A stretch of 64,000 nucleotides of DNA from Paludibacteraceae bacterium (GCA_017448985.1 JAFSKL010000028.1:1-64000); one strand, 5' to 3'. Positions 1-9,773 are shown, counted from the stretch's first letter. Notes: generated by a model from the sequence alone, not told the origin. Translations and numbers: made by a program.

Positions 1-21
1 AACGACACGCGTTACTAACTG

Positions 22-306
22 GTGAAAGCGATGGTGATGCTGCAACAACAGCAACAAAATCAACAGCAGCAACAACACAATCAGGTACAACAAAAGCAAC
101 AACAGGAACAACAGCAGCAAGAGCAGCAAGAGCAAGAGCAGCAACAACAAGAGCAACAGGAACAGCAAGCGCAAGAGACAGAAGACCGGATGGACAAAGA
201 GACGGCAGAGCAGATCTTGCAGGCGCTGGAGCAGGACGAGCAGGATACGCAAGAGAAGTTGCAAAGGCAGCAGGGTAAGAAACGTCGCGTAGAAAAAGAG
301 TGGTAG
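22..306 (+). CDS. batC: BatC C-terminal fragment (Gln-rich tail), cut by window edge
   Basis: The window opens inside what looks like the 3' end of batC, a TPR protein of the Bacteroides aerotolerance operon. The readable part is a long Gln/Glu-rich stretch (about residues 8-55), then a short conserved tail (AEQILQALEQDEQDTQEK) typical of BatC C-termini, ending in basic residues. batD follows after about 65 bp, which supports the name. The five codons before it read NDTRY and then TAA at 16-18, exactly where BatC proteins continue (RYNL-type context), so the gene may carry a nonsense codon. The GTG at 22 is only the first possible restart. Family placement is inferred from the tail and neighbours. 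Confidence 0.6.
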   Translation: MKAMVMLQQQQQNQQQQQHNQVQQKQQQEQQQQEQQEQEQQQQEQQEQQAQETEDRMDKETAEQILQALEQDEQDTQEKLQRQQGKKRRVEKEW

Positions 307-309
307 AAA

Positions 310-365
310 CATTTACCATTTGGTCATTTACCATTTACCATTTATTTGGACATTTGGACATTTAG
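310..365. repeat. short tandem repeat, TTTACCA / TTTGGACA units
   Basis: Intergenic batC-batD array of 7-bp units (ATTTACC) passing into 8-bp units (ATTTGGAC). It supplies an in-frame ATG at 346 that is probably not the true batD start. Confidence 0.85.
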
Positions 366-372
366 TTATTTT

Positions 373-2241
373 ATGAGATACAGATTTTTCACAGTAATTC
401 TCTTCATCGGCATGGCCTTGACGGGCTTTGCCGATGAGGTGGTATTTAGGGCGCAGGCCCCGAGTCAGGTGATCGTAGGGCGACCGTTTCAGTTGACGTT
501 CACGCTCAATGACCACGGACGCGAGTTGCGGGCGCCTGAGTTCACGGATTTTGACGTGTTGGCCGGACCGTACACTTCGACGAGCAGCAGTACGTCGTTC
601 GTCAACGGTCACCGCACATCGTCGTTCACGCAGACCTACACTTACACGCTGATGGCGCAGAAAGCGGGTACGTTCACTATCGGACCTGCGAGTATTCGTG
701 TAGATGGCGCAAACGTACAGTCGAACGGCGTGCGGATACAGGTTCTGCCGGAAGATGAGCAACCGCAGCAACAGCAGCAGAGCAGTCAGCCTTCAGCCGT
801 CAGTGGTCAGACAGGAAACGCCGGTAGTTCCGGTAATTCCGGACAGGCGAGTCAAAGCAGTGAGAACCTGTTTGTACGAACGATAGCCTCGAAGACGCGC
901 GCACACGAACAGGAGGCGCTGATGATCACGTACAAGCTCTATTTTGCGAACGTTGATGTGGCGCAGTTGACCAACAACACCAAGTTGCCGGAGTTCACAG
1001 GTTTCTTGAAACAGGAGCTGGAGCAAGGCGAGATACAGACTCAGTTGGAGCACTACAACGGCCGCAATTATCAGACGGCGGTGCTCTATCGCACGATACT
1101 CTACCCGCAGCATTCAGGAGAGATCAAGATCGATCCCGCGCGTTTTGAGGCAGTGATCCGTGTACAGACGCAACAACGCGCGCGTAGTATCTTCGACGAT
1201 TTCTTCGCCACCTACACCAACGTGACCAAGATGCTGACTGCTCCTGGCGTGACCATTCATGTGAGTGCTTTGCCAGCGGGTAAGCCGGCAGGTTTCAGCG
1301 GAGGCGTAGGTAAATTCAGCCTAACGCCGAGTATTTCGCAGACCGAGTTGCAGACCAATGATGCCGTGACTATCAAGTTAGACATCACCGGCGCGGGAAA
1401 CATGAAACTGCTCAAGACACCGGCTATCGACTGGCCGGAAGGGTTTGAGCCCTATGACCCGAAGGTGACGAACAACTTCAACACTACTACGGCAGGTGTC
1501 AGCGGTACAAAGAGCATCGAGTATCTGGCTATTCCGCGCAGCGCGGGCGAGTATGTGATTCCGCCGGTGACCTTCAGCTATTTCGACATCGAGGACAAAA
1601 CCTATCGCACGCTCAGTACACCTGAATATACGATTCGCGTGAAGCGTGGCGCCAATGAGCCGTCAGCCGTCAGTGGTCAGCCTTCAGCTGTGGTCAGCTA
1701 CACGCAGAAAGAGGACATCAAACAGCTCGGTACGGATATACGGTATATTGATACCAAGAGAGGTGAAAGGTTAAAGGTGAAAGGTGAAAGGATCAATTAT
1801 GACTGGATTTGGCTGTGGTATGTCGTTCCGCTGATTATTGCGCTGGTATTGCTGGTTGTGCTGAGGAAGCAGATCAAGGAGGCGGCGGATTTGACCAAGG
1901 TGAAATACAAACGCGCGAACAAGGTGGCGCAGAAGCGTTTGAAAGCAGCTGCAGCTGCCTTGAAGGCGAACGACAAAGATGCCTTCTACGCCGCGATAGA
2001 GCAAGCCGCGTGGACATACTTGAGCGACCGTCTGTCGATACCGACGGCGGACCTGAACAAAGAGAACATAGCTACCCTACTCCGTCAGAAAGGCGTGAGC
2101 GAAACGCTGATAAGCGAAGTAAAGAATGTGCTCTCAACGGCTGAGTTCGCACGCTATGCGCCGAGTACCGACCATACTATGGAGGACCTGTACAAGGCAA
2201 CAACGAATTTGATAAATCAATTGGAGGACGAAAAGATATGA
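373..2241 (+). CDS. batD: BatD aerotolerance protein
   Basis: BatD, a membrane-anchored protein of the Bacteroides aerotolerance (bat) system. I start it at ATG 373, which gives a clean signal peptide (about residues 1-20, ending GFA). An upstream ATG at 346 lies inside a tandem repeat. The body is a long periplasmic beta-sandwich region (RPFQLTFTLND, then the YTYTLMAQKAGTFTIGPA motif typical of BatD). One transmembrane helix follows near residues 480-500 (WIWLWYVVPLIIALVLLVVL), then a cytoplasmic helical tail. Three short-repeat inserts are in frame: near residues 138-147 (SAVSGQ), 430-442 (SAVSGQPSAVVS) and 463-473 (GERLKVKGER). The stop overlaps batE by ATGA, so the two are probably translationally coupled. 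Confidence 0.9.
   Translation: MRYRFFTVILFIGMALTGFADEVVFRAQAPSQVIVGRPFQLTFTLNDHGRELRAPEFTDFDVLAGPYTSTSSSTSFVNGHRTSSFTQTYTYTLMAQKAGTFTIGPASIRVDGANVQSNGVRIQVLPEDEQPQQQQQSSQPSAVSGQTGNAGSSGNSGQASQSSENLFVRTIASKTRAHEQEALMITYKLYFANVDVAQLTNNTKLPEFTGFLKQELEQGEIQTQLEHYNGRNYQTAVLYRTILYPQHSGEIKIDPARFEAVIRVQTQQRARSIFDDFFATYTNVTKMLTAPGVTIHVSALPAGKPAGFSGGVGKFSLTPSISQTELQTNDAVTIKLDITGAGNMKLLKTPAIDWPEGFEPYDPKVTNNFNTTTAGVSGTKSIEYLAIPRSAGEYVIPPVTFSYFDIEDKTYRTLSTPEYTIRVKRGANEPSAVSGQPSAVVSYTQKEDIKQLGTDIRYIDTKRGERLKVKGERINYDWIWLWYVVPLIIALVLLVVLRKQIKEAADLTKVKYKRANKVAQKRLKAAAAALKANDKDAFYAAIEQAAWTYLSDRLSIPTADLNKENIATLLRQKGVSETLISEVKNVLSTAEFARYAPSTDHTMEDLYKATTNLINQLEDEKI
784..812 (+). repeat. in-frame GTCAGCC-type 7-bp repeat in batD
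   Basis: Imperfect 7-bp units of the GTCAGCC family, encoding SQPSAVSGQ in a low-complexity linker of BatD. The same family returns at 1660-1698 and 36769-36797. Confidence 0.75.
1660..1698 (+). repeat. in-frame GTCAGCC-type 7-bp repeat in batD
   Basis: Second copy in the same gene, encoding PSAVSGQPSAVVS just before the membrane helix. Confidence 0.8.
1758..1792 (+). repeat. in-frame GGTGAAA 7-bp repeat in batD
   Basis: About four and a half GGTGAAA/GGTTAAA units encoding GERLKVKGER immediately before the transmembrane helix. The same family forms the first codons of batE. Confidence 0.85.
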
Positions 2242-3005
2242 ATATAAAGGTGAAAGGTGAAAGGTTAAAGGCGAAAGGCCTTTCCTTATTGGCAATTATT
2301 CTTTTTAGCATTTCTGCTTTTGCCCAAAGCGATTTTGACATAGCCAATGCGGCGTACGCGGATGGGCGATATGACGAGGCGGCGGCGATGTATCAGGCCT
2401 TGTTGGACGAACAGCCGGACGCTGTGCTGTATTACAACTTAGGCAACGCGGAGTTCAAGCAGGGCGAGTTGGCGCAAGCCATTCTCAACTACGAGCGGGC
2501 GTTGCGCCTCAAGCCCAACTACAAGGACGCGCAGCATAACTTAGCTTTTGCGCAGAGCCGGATCACGGATAACATCACCGAGCAGGATTTCTTCCTGTCG
2601 GCCTGGGCCCGTACGGTGCGTAACAGTCTGAGCGAGCGTACATGGCTGGTATTGTCGATTGCGCTGTTCATCCTGGCGTTGGCAGGCCTGTTGGTCTTCC
2701 TCTTGGCGCGCGCTCCGGGACTGCGTAAGGGTGCGTTCCACATCGCATGGATAGCGTTACTCTTCTCGCTGATAGCGGATCTGAACGCCGCCTCGCTGCA
2801 CAGACGTGACACGGAGCGGGCAGAAGCTATCATCACACAGGGCGTGGTCAATGCCAAGTCGGCGCCGGACCGCTCGGGTACCGACCTATTCACGCTTCAC
2901 GAAGGTACCAAAGTGACGATTCGTGAGACTTTAGGTGAATGGGCCAATATTCGCGTCGGCTCTAACGAAGGATGGATACAGATACGTTGTCTGGAGAGAA
3001 TCTAA
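2238..3005 (+). CDS. batE: BatE TPR/SH3 aerotolerance protein
   Basis: BatE-type protein of 255 aa. After the start comes an unusual basic leader (KVKGERLKAKG) written by a GGTGAAA tandem repeat, then a signal-peptide core (LSLLAIILFSISAFA). Residues about 33-110 form TPR units (DIANAAYADGRYDEAAAMYQ, VLYYNLGNAEFKQGELAQAI). Two transmembrane helices follow (about 135-160 and 168-182), and the C-terminus is a bacterial SH3-like domain (SAPDRSGTDLFTLHEGTKV, ending GWIQIR). Its start overlaps the batD stop by ATGA, as expected for a co-translated bat operon. Its stop overlaps the convergent regulator gene by 4 bp. Known role: BatD/BatE affect oxygen tolerance in Bacteroides, molecular function unsettled. 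Confidence 0.9.
   Translation: MNIKVKGERLKAKGLSLLAIILFSISAFAQSDFDIANAAYADGRYDEAAAMYQALLDEQPDAVLYYNLGNAEFKQGELAQAILNYERALRLKPNYKDAQHNLAFAQSRITDNITEQDFFLSAWARTVRNSLSERTWLVLSIALFILALAGLLVFLLARAPGLRKGAFHIAWIALLFSLIADLNAASLHRRDTERAEAIITQGVVNAKSAPDRSGTDLFTLHEGTKVTIRETLGEWANIRVGSNEGWIQIRCLERI
2246..2280 (+). repeat. GGTGAAA 7-bp repeat forming the N-terminus of batE
   Basis: Five GGTGAAA-like units directly after the ATG. They extend the signal peptide n-region with basic residues. Confidence 0.85.
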
Positions 3006-4318
3006 AGAAGGTCGTGCTCTACGGCGTAACGGACTAATTCGACGGAAGAAGATATTCCGAGTTTATTGAAAATATTGGTCTTATGACTATTGACAGCGCG
3101 GAGGGAAACATTCATTCTCTCCGCGATGTCTTTTCCTTTGAGTCCTTCGCAGAGCAGTTTGACCACTTCCTTCTCGCGGTCGGTGAGAGCGATGGTGTCC
3201 GAGGAGGCGGGCGTTTCAGGAAAGTCGGGTATTTGAGGCGTTTCAGGAGTTTCAGGAGTTTCAGGAGTTTCGGGAATTATCGGTAATTCCGGTTCTTCCG
3301 GGGAGTCCTGTTTGCCGCGGCGCTGGAGGAAAAGGATGAGGGCTAACACACAGACGGCAAGCAGGGCTGTGAGCGCACAGACTGTCAGGATCTTGTTGCG
3401 TGTTTTCTGTTTGGCTAACTCCTGCTCCTTGTTATAGGTATCGTGGCGCACTTGGGCTATTATCAGTTGGCGCTGATTCTCCTCGTTGATCAGTTCGTTC
3501 TTCAGGGTCATGGCCCGTTTCAAGTCCCCGAGTTCCATACACGCCTCGTATTCCTGTTTCTTGAGTCCGTACTCATGGGCTTGTTCGGCCGCCTCTTCGT
3601 AACAGCCGAGTTGAAGCAAGCAGAGCACTTCGGTCATTTTATTGCCTGTCTCGCGAGCGATTTGCAAGGCTTGGGACGTATAAGCGTCCGCGGATTGCCG
3701 GTCGCCTAAGGCCGCGTAGATATGCCCTATCTGGGCGAGCCTCATTCCCTGCTGAAGGCGTCGTCCGAGCAGTCGGTCAATGGTCAGGGCATCTTGGGTC
3801 AGGGCGAGCGCTTCGTCCAAGGCGGAATCTTTGGCGAGCAGTACCTCGCCGAGCATTGCTTCGCGCACAGCCAGCGATTTAGGGGTGTAGTCCTTTTCGG
3901 TATTCAGCAGCTCATTCTCGATATCTATAGCCCGCCTCAGATAGGCTTCGGCCACTTCGTTCTGTCCGGCGGAGGAGTATATACCCGCCAAGTTTCCCAG
4001 CGAAGCGGAGAGGTCCTGCGGCGTGCCTTGCTGTTCATCATAGGCGAGGCATCGTTCGCCGTACACGAGCGCCCGTTCATAGTCACCGAGGCGGTGGTAA
4101 CAATAGAGAAGACACGAATAGAACTCACAACGCAGCGCCGTTGAGTCCTCGGGCACTGCGTTCAGTCCGTCTTCGTTAAGGCTGATGGCGCGCGCATATT
4201 CGCCGGACACCGCCAACGAGTACGCACTATCCACCAATGCCAAACTCTGCTCGCGCAGGTCAGCCCGTAGAGAGCTGACCGACGCAATTAGAATCCCTAT
4301 TATTACTATCCGTTTCAT
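3002..4318 (-). CDS. membrane-bound TPR protein with LuxR-type DNA-binding domain
   Basis: 438 aa. An N-terminal signal sequence (VIIGILIASVSSLRA) is followed by tetratricopeptide repeats over roughly residues 25-270. A transmembrane helix lies at about 305-328 (ILTVCALTALLAVCVLALIL). Next comes a Pro/Glu/Thr spacer made by a 9-bp DNA repeat (ETPETPETPETP), and then a C-terminal LuxR/GerE helix-turn-helix (LTDREKEVVKLLCEGLKGKDIAERM to KLGI). The layout predicts periplasmic TPRs sensing something and a cytoplasmic DNA-binding domain tethered to the inner membrane, a scheme common in Bacteroidales. It starts 3 bp after the stop of the giant LRR surface protein, so the two are probably one transcript. 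Target genes are unknown; autoregulation of the surface protein is a guess. Confidence 0.85.
   Translation of the reverse strand: MKRIVIIGILIASVSSLRADLREQSLALVDSAYSLAVSGEYARAISLNEDGLNAVPEDSTALRCEFYSCLLYCYHRLGDYERALVYGERCLAYDEQQGTPQDLSASLGNLAGIYSSAGQNEVAEAYLRRAIDIENELLNTEKDYTPKSLAVREAMLGEVLLAKDSALDEALALTQDALTIDRLLGRRLQQGMRLAQIGHIYAALGDRQSADAYTSQALQIARETGNKMTEVLCLLQLGCYEEAAEQAHEYGLKKQEYEACMELGDLKRAMTLKNELINEENQRQLIIAQVRHDTYNKEQELAKQKTRNKILTVCALTALLAVCVLALILFLQRRGKQDSPEEPELPIIPETPETPETPETPQIPDFPETPASSDTIALTDREKEVVKLLCEGLKGKDIAERMNVSLRAVNSHKTNIFNKLGISSSVELVRYAVEHDLL
3230..3300 (-). repeat. 9-bp tandem repeat encoding ETP units, with TTCCGGTAA tail
   Basis: Four units of GTTTCAGGA/GTTTCGGGA on the + strand encode the Pro-rich spacer between the membrane helix and HTH. 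Adjacent TTCCGGTAA/TTCCGG units extend it. Confidence 0.8.
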
Positions 4319-4321
4319 TGT

Positions 4322-7300
4322 CTATCGAACCAATTGTCCTGCGGCATTGTAGGTCTTGCCGCCGACGATGATGAAGAGCTTGCCGTCACGGAGGACTTTC
4401 TGACCAACCAAGCTTGGTTGCTCCACTTGGTCGATGCCTGTTCCGGTGTCTTTGACGGTGATCTGGAAGGCGATGCCTTCTGCCCAGTCGCTGACAGCGG
4501 TACCCATGATGTCGGTAGAGCGAACAGCCCAGCTGACGAGATAAGTACCCGGCTTGATGCTGTACTCTTTGACGATAGAAGAGAGGAGATCGGTCACGGA
4601 GTTCTTGCCGAAGGTATTCTTCGCGCCGAGTTCTTTCTCGCCTACCGTCAGTTTCACTTCGTATGACGGTACACCGGCTACTTTGTCCCAACTGAGTGTA
4701 ATCTCCGTATCACCGTCTTTCTCCGTCAGTTCGGCATTGAGGTTCTGCGGCGTGAGGTCGGGTTTCTCTTCGAAGGTAGCGGTAACGGTCTTGTTGGCGG
4801 TGACAGTGATGAAGATGACATCTGTCTTCTCGCCGGTACTCCATTCTTTGAATTGGTATCCTTCGTCAGGCGTAGCCGCCAAGCGCACTTTCGTGCCGTG
4901 CTCAATATTGTCCGGATTGAGGCTGTGCTCGGCGCTCTCGTCGGTAATGGCAATCGAGCCGTGCTCGGCAACAAGCGTGAGCTTGTAGTAGTTGCGCTCA
5001 TAGACAGCTTTGACGGTCAGGTCGCCGGTGATATTGTCGAAGGCTTTGTCCCAGCCGGTGAAGGTATAGCCTTCTACTGCCGGAGCTTCGGGAGCGGTAG
5101 CTCCTTGACCATATTGGACATTCTCCACTTTGAGCGATGTCTCTCCATCGAAGCCGACGAATGTCACTTTGTAGGTCTCGACATCGTATATCGGTTTGAT
5201 GTCGAGGTCGGACTTCACATGGTCGAACTCAGCGCTCCAGCTGGTGAAGGTGTGTCCTGCCCAAGCCTCCAATTCCGGTTCTACCGCCGCTTCATTCCAG
5301 TTGACAGTCTGCGTACTGATAACATTGTCGCTGTGGTCATAGAACTTGACGGTGTAAGTATTGATGGCATAAGTAGCTTTGACAGTAACATTGCCGGTAA
5401 TGGACGAGAAGTCGGTCTCGGGATCCCAGCCTGTGAAGTGATAGCCTTCCACTTCGGGAGCGTCGGGAGGCGTGACAGCCTTTCCATGCTCTACATCTTG
5501 TTTCCAAACCTCCTTGTCGTCTTTGTCATTGAAGACAACGGTATAGATATTGATGGCATATACCGCCGTTACGGTCATGTCGGCTTTCACATGGTCGAAC
5601 TCTTTGTCCCATTTGACGAAATGATAGCCTTCCACTACCGGAGCTTCGGGCGCAACAGCAGCCTCATCCCACTTGACAGTCTGCGTGCCAAGGTCGGCGT
5701 TGTTAAAGCCTACGAAATTCACCTCAAAGACCTTTTTCTCAATAACAGCCTTGATGACCATATCCTCGGTAATGTTGGTCGGTGCGTTGTCCCAGCCCTG
5801 GAATTCATATCCTTCCGGCACTTCCACTTCTTCGGGAGCAGGTGCATCGGAATTGTAGGGAACGAGCGAGGAGCTCAGCACTTTGTCTTCCCAGCCAAGG
5901 AAAGTGACCAGGAAGGTCTTGGCAGTGAAGTATGCCACAAACTCCATATTATCCATATCGAGCAACACCTTACGCGGGTTCTGCATTTCTCCGTCGTCCC
6001 AACCATCGAAGACATATCCTTCCTCGGGTGTAGCGCTTATCTCCACAATTGTTTCGCGCGTATATTCTCCGGAACCGTCAACTGTTCCTTTGTTTTCGTC
6101 TTCGCTCGTCACGCTAAGAACAGTCTTGTATTCTTCTATGAGGAAGTCCTGCCATACATCGGCATTCATGTATTCGCTTTCTGTTCCCAGAGGTATATAG
6201 AGCGTTACCATTGACGGATCAGCGTCAATAAAAACATACTGATCCTTGATATCCTGCGGCGTCTCGCTGAAGTTGTATATCTCCATTATGTCGCTACAAC
6301 CCTCAAAGACATATGGGCCAAAAGTCTTCAAAGAGGAAGGAATACGGATATAGGTCATATTTTCGCACCCTGCAAACGCACGTTCTTCTATTTCCTCCAA
6401 TCCTTCCGGAAGGTTTACCTCATATAGTTTCTGGCAATCCGCAAAGGCGTATTCCTCTATCTTCTTGACTGATGAAGGAATTGTCACGCGAACTAACGAC
6501 GGACAGCCTTCTGCCGAGTTGTACTGAATGGTACTAATCGTGCTTGGGAAAGTGAGTGAGGTTATACGGGGGCTATAACTGAACGAGTTGGGCGAAACCA
6601 CTGTCACTTTGTATTCTTTCTCATTCCAAATAACCGTTGCCGGAATCGTTACATCACCTTCAAGCGCAGCATAGTTGGCGTCACTGTTGCATTGGTCGCA
6701 CACCACACGCGCTGTCAATTCCTCGTCGTTGAAAGAATAGTACAAACCCCCGATACAAGGATTCATTTCCTCAATCTTGAAGTCTTTCCATTCGTCTGCT
6801 GCCATATACAACGCCTTGCTTCCGTACGGCACATAGAACGTACAAAACTCTTTGTCTACAAGGTTGAATACATTCTCTCCGAGCATCATCAATGACGGGT
6901 CTGGAGCATAGATATAGATAGTCTTCAATTCAGACTGATTGCCGAACGCACTTTCTTCTATTTCGCGTATTCCAGCCGGCAATGTCACTTCTTCGAGTTG
7001 GGAAACTCCGCTACCGTCAAACGCTGATTTGCCTATTGCTTGTACGTTGGCAGGTATAACGATTCTTTGAAGGTTGAAACAGTCACTGAATGCATAATTG
7101 TCTATCTTCTCAAGGCTCATTGGGAGCTTTACATTTTCCAATTTCGCACAATTGACAAAGGTGCTACGATTAATCTCTTTAACTCCTTCAGGGATACTTA
7201 TCTCTGTCAGGTTGGTACACGAATTGAACGCATTCTGACCTATATAACGCAAGGCTATCGGGAAGCGGATACTCGTTATACTATTGCGTCCTGCAAAAGC

Positions 7301-9736
7301 AGAACCCGATATCAGACGTGTACCTTCCTTCACTTGTACTGTGCCGGAAATATCGGATTTCGTCTCCAACAGACAGCCGTTGATATACAAACATTTATTG
7401 GTATAGTTGGCATCGTTGTTATAGATGCCGGAGTTATAGATTATGGAATTGGGTATCGCCTTAACGGATTGAGGGATATTCAGTTTCGTCAGCGCTTCTG
7501 CTCCCGAAAACGCACCCGCTGCTATTTCCTCTATTCCTTCCGGCAACTCTATTTCCTCTATCGTCGTATTGGATGCAAACGCCTGTGTGCCTATCTTTGT
7601 CACTTGGTATTCATTTTCATCCACCGTAATAGTAGCAGGAACAACCACTTTTCCGCTCAAGGTATTATAGTTATCGCTTCCAGTGGACGAATACGTCACT
7701 TCCGCAGTCAACCTGTTTTGATCAAGAATATAGAATAAACTGCCGTATTTCGGGTGTTCTTCCTCTATGTCAAAATCTCCCCATACATCCGCGTCTTTGT
7801 AGTCTTCGCCGCAACCGAACGGTACATACAGTTTAATACCGCTCACCGTTATTCCGCCGAACACATTCTTACCGCTGATGTTCTGCGGTGTAACTCGGCG
7901 GTTATAAACCCAATGAAGATTGTTGCAGGCACTGAAAGCCCCGGAGCCGAGAGAACTGACGCTTTCCGGCAAAATCAACTTGGAGATAGCACACCCACGG
8001 AATGCTGCGTTTCCTATCGTGTTCACCGAAGTTGGCAGGTTCACTTTCTCCAATTTGACACACCCGTTGAATGTATTCTCAGGAATGGCAGTTACTCCTT
8101 GCGGAATTGTTATCTCCGACAATTCCGAGCAATTCCAGAAAGCACCTTTCCCAATGCGTCTAATGGAAGAAGGCAAGGAAACGTGCTGCAAGTTCGCACA
8201 ACTGTAGAAAGCTGCATCTCCGACAGAAACAAGACTTTCGGGCAACACGATTTCCTGAATCGCAGAGCAGGAATAGAAGGCATTGTCCCCTATTCCCGTC
8301 ACTTTGAATGTCTTGTTGGAGCAATTAACCGTAGCAGGTACATACACTTTCGACGGAAGAGAAGCGTAGTTGCTTTCGTCTTCCTCTTTGTCCGCAATGA
8401 CCACTGCGGTCAAGTTCGCGGGATCCATCTTATATACTAATCCGTCTATCTCTACGCGGCTGTAGTCACGCACGAACTCTACTTTGTAATTATATTCTGT
8501 CTCATCATGCTTGCAGACTTTGTCCATCCATTCATCCAAGGTCAGAATCTCTCCATCTATCATAGGACGAGTTCCTTGCCCGAAAGAAACACCAATTTCA
8601 TTTGTGTTATTCATCCATTCAGTCCATGTCGGATTGCCTTCTTCATAACATTGATAAGCATAAATAGCCATACCATAAAGAATTCCGTCTGTAAAATGAG
8701 CGAATAGTCCAGTGCCGTAAGGACGAAACTCCGTCTGTTCTCCCATTATCAAAGCAGGTAAGTACTCGTTCATTGTTTTTTCGCCCCCCAGTTGCCCTCC
8801 ATACATATTGAGATTTAGATAGTTATATGTAAACAAACGTGTCATATAGCCGCCATACACATTGACTGTTGTTGAGGGATCATTTTCTTTATAATAAAAT
8901 CTATTATCATTATATAATCCGTAGTTTGCATGAAATTTACCGTTAATATCAACATAACCCATTACTTGCGAAGAAGTCAAATTCTGTTGATAAAACTCTT
9001 CGCCGTTCATTTGACCTATAAGTGAGCCGCCATACAAATTAAACTCAATAAAAGAGGCATAATCATTAATATCATAATCAATTTTATACAAATATTTATA
9101 GTATTCAGCTTGCGAAAAAAGATTATCTCCGTAATAAGAATTATGAAAATGACCATATGGGGACTCATTGATTAATACGGCAGCACAATTATTTCTCTTA
9201 CGGACCTTGTCGTCTGGAATAGTATTGTCGCAAATTATCTTTCCATTACCTTTGCTGTCATAGATATTGACCTTCACATCTAACACATTTTTTCCATAAT
9301 GTTCATTTAATTTATACTCATATTGGTCATCATGAGAATGATCTTCCGCCCACTGTTGAACAAGTCCATCGTACGGAAAAAAATCAGCCGCAATAGTCAA
9401 CGCGCATTGAAAGTACTCATGATTATCGTATAAAGTACGCCTCAGGGTATGCCCATTAAGGTCGAGGTTGAGTGTACCGCAAGTAGCGGCAGAGAAGAAC
9501 AGCACACGGCTCTTCCAAGTAATGTCTTTCATAATACGCACGGTATCCGTCTTGCGCAAAGTGCTCTTTTTCCCTTCGTAGATGACGTCCCCGTCCTCCA
9601 GCGCAGCCCGTAATTGACTGAGGTTAATGACCTCTATCACGCGACCTTTGTCAATTTGCATCACTTGTGCTCGTGCATTCAATGACACCATTCCCATGCA
9701 GCACAATGCTGCGATGAACAAGAAAATTTTTCTCAT
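4322..9736 (-). CDS. giant BspA-like LRR surface protein with InlB-type repeats
   Basis: About 1804 aa from the ATG at 9736, chosen because it begins a clean signal peptide (MRKIFLFIAALCCMGMVSLNARA); an ATG at 9763 would add nine residues. The first ~430 residues are a beta-rich region (NLDLNGHTLRR). Then come three blocks of BspA/TpLRR leucine-rich repeats (I.IGDNAFYSC..L..I.LP.S), each opened by a Y.VT.I domain start and closed by LYVP.G....Y..ADVW.DF.IEE. After these are a bacterial beta-repeat, about five Listeria-Bacteroides (InlB B) repeats (EGYHFTGWD), a second beta-repeat, an FN3-like domain and a 40-residue tail ending KTYNAAGQLVR, a common C-terminus of secreted Bacteroidales proteins. 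Probably exported and surface-attached; the ligand is unknown. It has its own promoter and is followed after 3 bp by the TPR/LuxR regulator. Confidence 0.9.
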   Translation of the reverse strand: MRKIFLFIAALCCMGMVSLNARAQVMQIDKGRVIEVINLSQLRAALEDGDVIYEGKKSTLRKTDTVRIMKDITWKSRVLFFSAATCGTLNLDLNGHTLRRTLYDNHEYFQCALTIAADFFPYDGLVQQWAEDHSHDDQYEYKLNEHYGKNVLDVKVNIYDSKGNGKIICDNTIPDDKVRKRNNCAAVLINESPYGHFHNSYYGDNLFSQAEYYKYLYKIDYDINDYASFIEFNLYGGSLIGQMNGEEFYQQNLTSSQVMGYVDINGKFHANYGLYNDNRFYYKENDPSTTVNVYGGYMTRLFTYNYLNLNMYGGQLGGEKTMNEYLPALIMGEQTEFRPYGTGLFAHFTDGILYGMAIYAYQCYEEGNPTWTEWMNNTNEIGVSFGQGTRPMIDGEILTLDEWMDKVCKHDETEYNYKVEFVRDYSRVEIDGLVYKMDPANLTAVVIADKEEDESNYASLPSKVYVPATVNCSNKTFKVTGIGDNAFYSCSAIQEIVLPESLVSVGDAAFYSCANLQHVSLPSSIRRIGKGAFWNCSELSEITIPQGVTAIPENTFNGCVKLEKVNLPTSVNTIGNAAFRGCAISKLILPESVSSLGSGAFSACNNLHWVYNRRVTPQNISGKNVFGGITVSGIKLYVPFGCGEDYKDADVWGDFDIEEEHPKYGSLFYILDQNRLTAEVTYSSTGSDNYNTLSGKVVVPATITVDENEYQVTKIGTQAFASNTTIEEIELPEGIEEIAAGAFSGAEALTKLNIPQSVKAIPNSIIYNSGIYNNDANYTNKCLYINGCLLETKSDISGTVQVKEGTRLISGSAFAGRNSITSIRFPIALRYIGQNAFNSCTNLTEISIPEGVKEINRSTFVNCAKLENVKLPMSLEKIDNYAFSDCFNLQRIVIPANVQAIGKSAFDGSGVSQLEEVTLPAGIREIEESAFGNQSELKTIYIYAPDPSLMMLGENVFNLVDKEFCTFYVPYGSKALYMAADEWKDFKIEEMNPCIGGLYYSFNDEELTARVVCDQCNSDANYAALEGDVTIPATVIWNEKEYKVTVVSPNSFSYSPRITSLTFPSTISTIQYNSAEGCPSLVRVTIPSSVKKIEEYAFADCQKLYEVNLPEGLEEIEERAFAGCENMTYIRIPSSLKTFGPYVFEGCSDIMEIYNFSETPQDIKDQYVFIDADPSMVTLYIPLGTESEYMNADVWQDFLIEEYKTVLSVTSEDENKGTVDGSGEYTRETIVEISATPEEGYVFDGWDDGEMQNPRKVLLDMDNMEFVAYFTAKTFLVTFLGWEDKVLSSSLVPYNSDAPAPEEVEVPEGYEFQGWDNAPTNITEDMVIKAVIEKKVFEVNFVGFNNADLGTQTVKWDEAAVAPEAPVVEGYHFVKWDKEFDHVKADMTVTAVYAINIYTVVFNDKDDKEVWKQDVEHGKAVTPPDAPEVEGYHFTGWDPETDFSSITGNVTVKATYAINTYTVKFYDHSDNVISTQTVNWNEAAVEPELEAWAGHTFTSWSAEFDHVKSDLDIKPIYDVETYKVTFVGFDGETSLKVENVQYGQGATAPEAPAVEGYTFTGWDKAFDNITGDLTVKAVYERNYYKLTLVAEHGSIAITDESAEHSLNPDNIEHGTKVRLAATPDEGYQFKEWSTGEKTDVIFITVTANKTVTATFEEKPDLTPQNLNAELTEKDGDTEITLSWDKVAGVPSYEVKLTVGEKELGAKNTFGKNSVTDLLSSIVKEYSIKPGTYLVSWAVRSTDIMGTAVSDWAEGIAFQITVKDTGTGIDQVEQPSLVGQKVLRDGKLFIIVGGKTYNAAGQLVR

Positions 9737-9773
9737 AATTGTATGTATTTTAGTTATTTTCAAAAATTCGCCG

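Noticed and set aside
346..372. ATG 346 as the batD start
   Set aside because: It lies in the ATTTGGAC repeat and would precede a clean signal peptide with nine odd residues.
3230..3300. PET-rich spacer of the TPR/LuxR protein as part of the 7-bp class
   Set aside because: Unit length is 9 bp, a codon multiple, which is the usual way Pro-rich linkers expand; kept as a separate, ordinary repeat.
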